Part shown: positions 51,720 to 52,163 of the stretch, piece after piece | Layout: each line of letters starts with the position of its first letter | Numbering within the stretch: the first letter of the stretch is position 1 | Assembly: GCF_017545445.1 (NCBI RefSeq) | Contig: NZ_JAFWOM010000120.1 | Location: forward strand, 1 to 52,163 | Length of the DNA: 52,163 nucleotides | From: Fibrobacter sp. | GTDB taxonomy: Bacteria; Fibrobacterota; Fibrobacteria; Fibrobacterales; Fibrobacteraceae | Reading direction: 5' to 3' | The notes under the pieces: generated by a model | Databases searched by the model: none | What the model was told of the DNA's origin: nothing | What the model saw: the letters and a program-made list of their open reading frames with translations, nothing else | Program-made: the position numbers and the translations under genes

Positions 51720-51970
51720 TTATAGGTTTTAGGGGTTAGGAACGCAAGGGAGATCGTATCTGCAATAGGAACTGTATCTGTAATGAGTAACGGTTCCGCG
51801 AGGGGAACCGTATCTGCAATGGGGTATCGTGTAAGCCGGTCCCGGCACGGGGGCCGGGATGACAATCGCGGGCGGGAACGTATCTGTAATGAGTGACACT
51901 TCTGCGAGGGGAACCGTATCTGCAATGGAGACCGTGCAAGGAGATCCCCGCCTGCGCGGTGATGACAACG
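51720..51970. repeat. Composite direct repeats downstream of 5S rRNA
   Basis: No gene is supported here. GTATCTGNAAT recurs five times (about 51754, 51773, 51808, 51880, 51914). Two longer copies of about 50 bases, running from GTATCTGTAATGAGT through GCGAGGGGAACC to GTATCTGCAATGG, lie at about 51773-51821 and 51881-51928. A REP-like TCCCGGC...GCCGGGAT-GAC hairpin (about 51838-51862) separates them. GTATCTG also occurs in the ktrB-ktrA gap at about 9703. Confidence 0.7.
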
Positions 51971-51992
51971 CGGGCGGATGACGGCAAAAACG

Positions 51993-52027
51993 AAAAAGCC
52001 CCGCTCGCCGTTTACGGCAAGCGGGGC
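51993..52027 (-). terminator. rRNA operon terminator
   Basis: On the minus strand GCCCCGCTTGCCG, loop TAAA, CGGCGAGCGGGGC (51998-52027), then five T. A 13-bp stem with one wobble, directly after the 5S gene. Confidence 0.93.
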
Positions 52028-52033
52028 GTGAAT

Positions 52034-52146
<113 letters not shown>

Positions 52147-52163
52147 ACAAATTCTTGCATGGA

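Overview
The window very probably comes from a Fibrobacter chromosome (phylum Fibrobacterota, anaerobic Gram-negative gut and rumen fibre degraders). The main reasons are lineage-marker families. Three lipoproteins carry the Fibrobacter succinogenes major paralogous (FISUMP) domain. Four giant secreted proteins carry the fibro-slime domain, which was defined on Fibrobacter and Dictyostelium proteins. Many surface proteins also have Ser-rich linkers. An LpxK homologue, Omp85-type and other beta-barrel proteins and lipoproteins fit a diderm cell, and a reverse rubrerythrin with a PerR-type regulator fits an anaerobe.

Layout. 1-5.3 kb: the tail of an unknown gene, a large Ig/cadherin-like secreted protein and a Uup-like ABC-F ATPase (both minus). 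5.3-8.1 kb: an Omp85-like barrel, an isolated nuoA and a FISUMP lipoprotein. 8.1-10.7 kb: a Ktr potassium uptake pair (ktrB, ktrA) separated by a repeat-rich gap. 10.7-11.9 kb: a PerR/Fur-type regulator and a reverse rubrerythrin whose promoter carries a perfect 17-bp palindrome. 12-14.8 kb: a small exported protein, aroC and a divergent lpxK. 14.8-19.4 kb: a noncoding cluster of four inverted repeats, then two multi-FISUMP lipoproteins. 19.5-21.2 kb: a RavA-like protein with a broken P-loop. 21.5-38.5 kb: five tightly packed plus-strand genes, namely an outer-membrane PEGA/beta-barrel protein, three giant secreted adhesin-like proteins with near-identical C-terminal domains, and a small membrane protein. 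38.5-41.8 kb: a lipoprotein and a second ABC-F ATPase. 42-50.8 kb: two paralogous giant fibro-slime proteins on the minus strand. 51-52.2 kb: a small membrane protein, a repeat cluster and the 5S rRNA gene with its terminator at the end of an rRNA operon (minus).

How the genes work together. The dominant theme is cell-surface biology: roughly 28 of 52 kb encodes exported multi-domain proteins. The 21.5-38.5 kb block looks like one transcription unit that makes an outer-membrane component plus surface adhesins sharing one C-terminal signal. That signal resembles a type IX secretion sorting domain. The two minus-strand fibro-slime proteins share modules with this block but end differently. Housekeeping genes (nuoA, ktrAB, aroC, lpxK, ABC-F, 5S) lie between.

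Two patterns cross gene boundaries. First, most genes without a Shine-Dalgarno sequence have a TATATT-like -10 element 6-9 bases before the start codon, which suggests leaderless transcription. Second, gaps contain modular repeats: a conserved-flank/variable-hairpin element placed at stop codons, REP-like hairpins and TTAGTGG-type heptads. All identifications are from reading the sequence; no database search was run.
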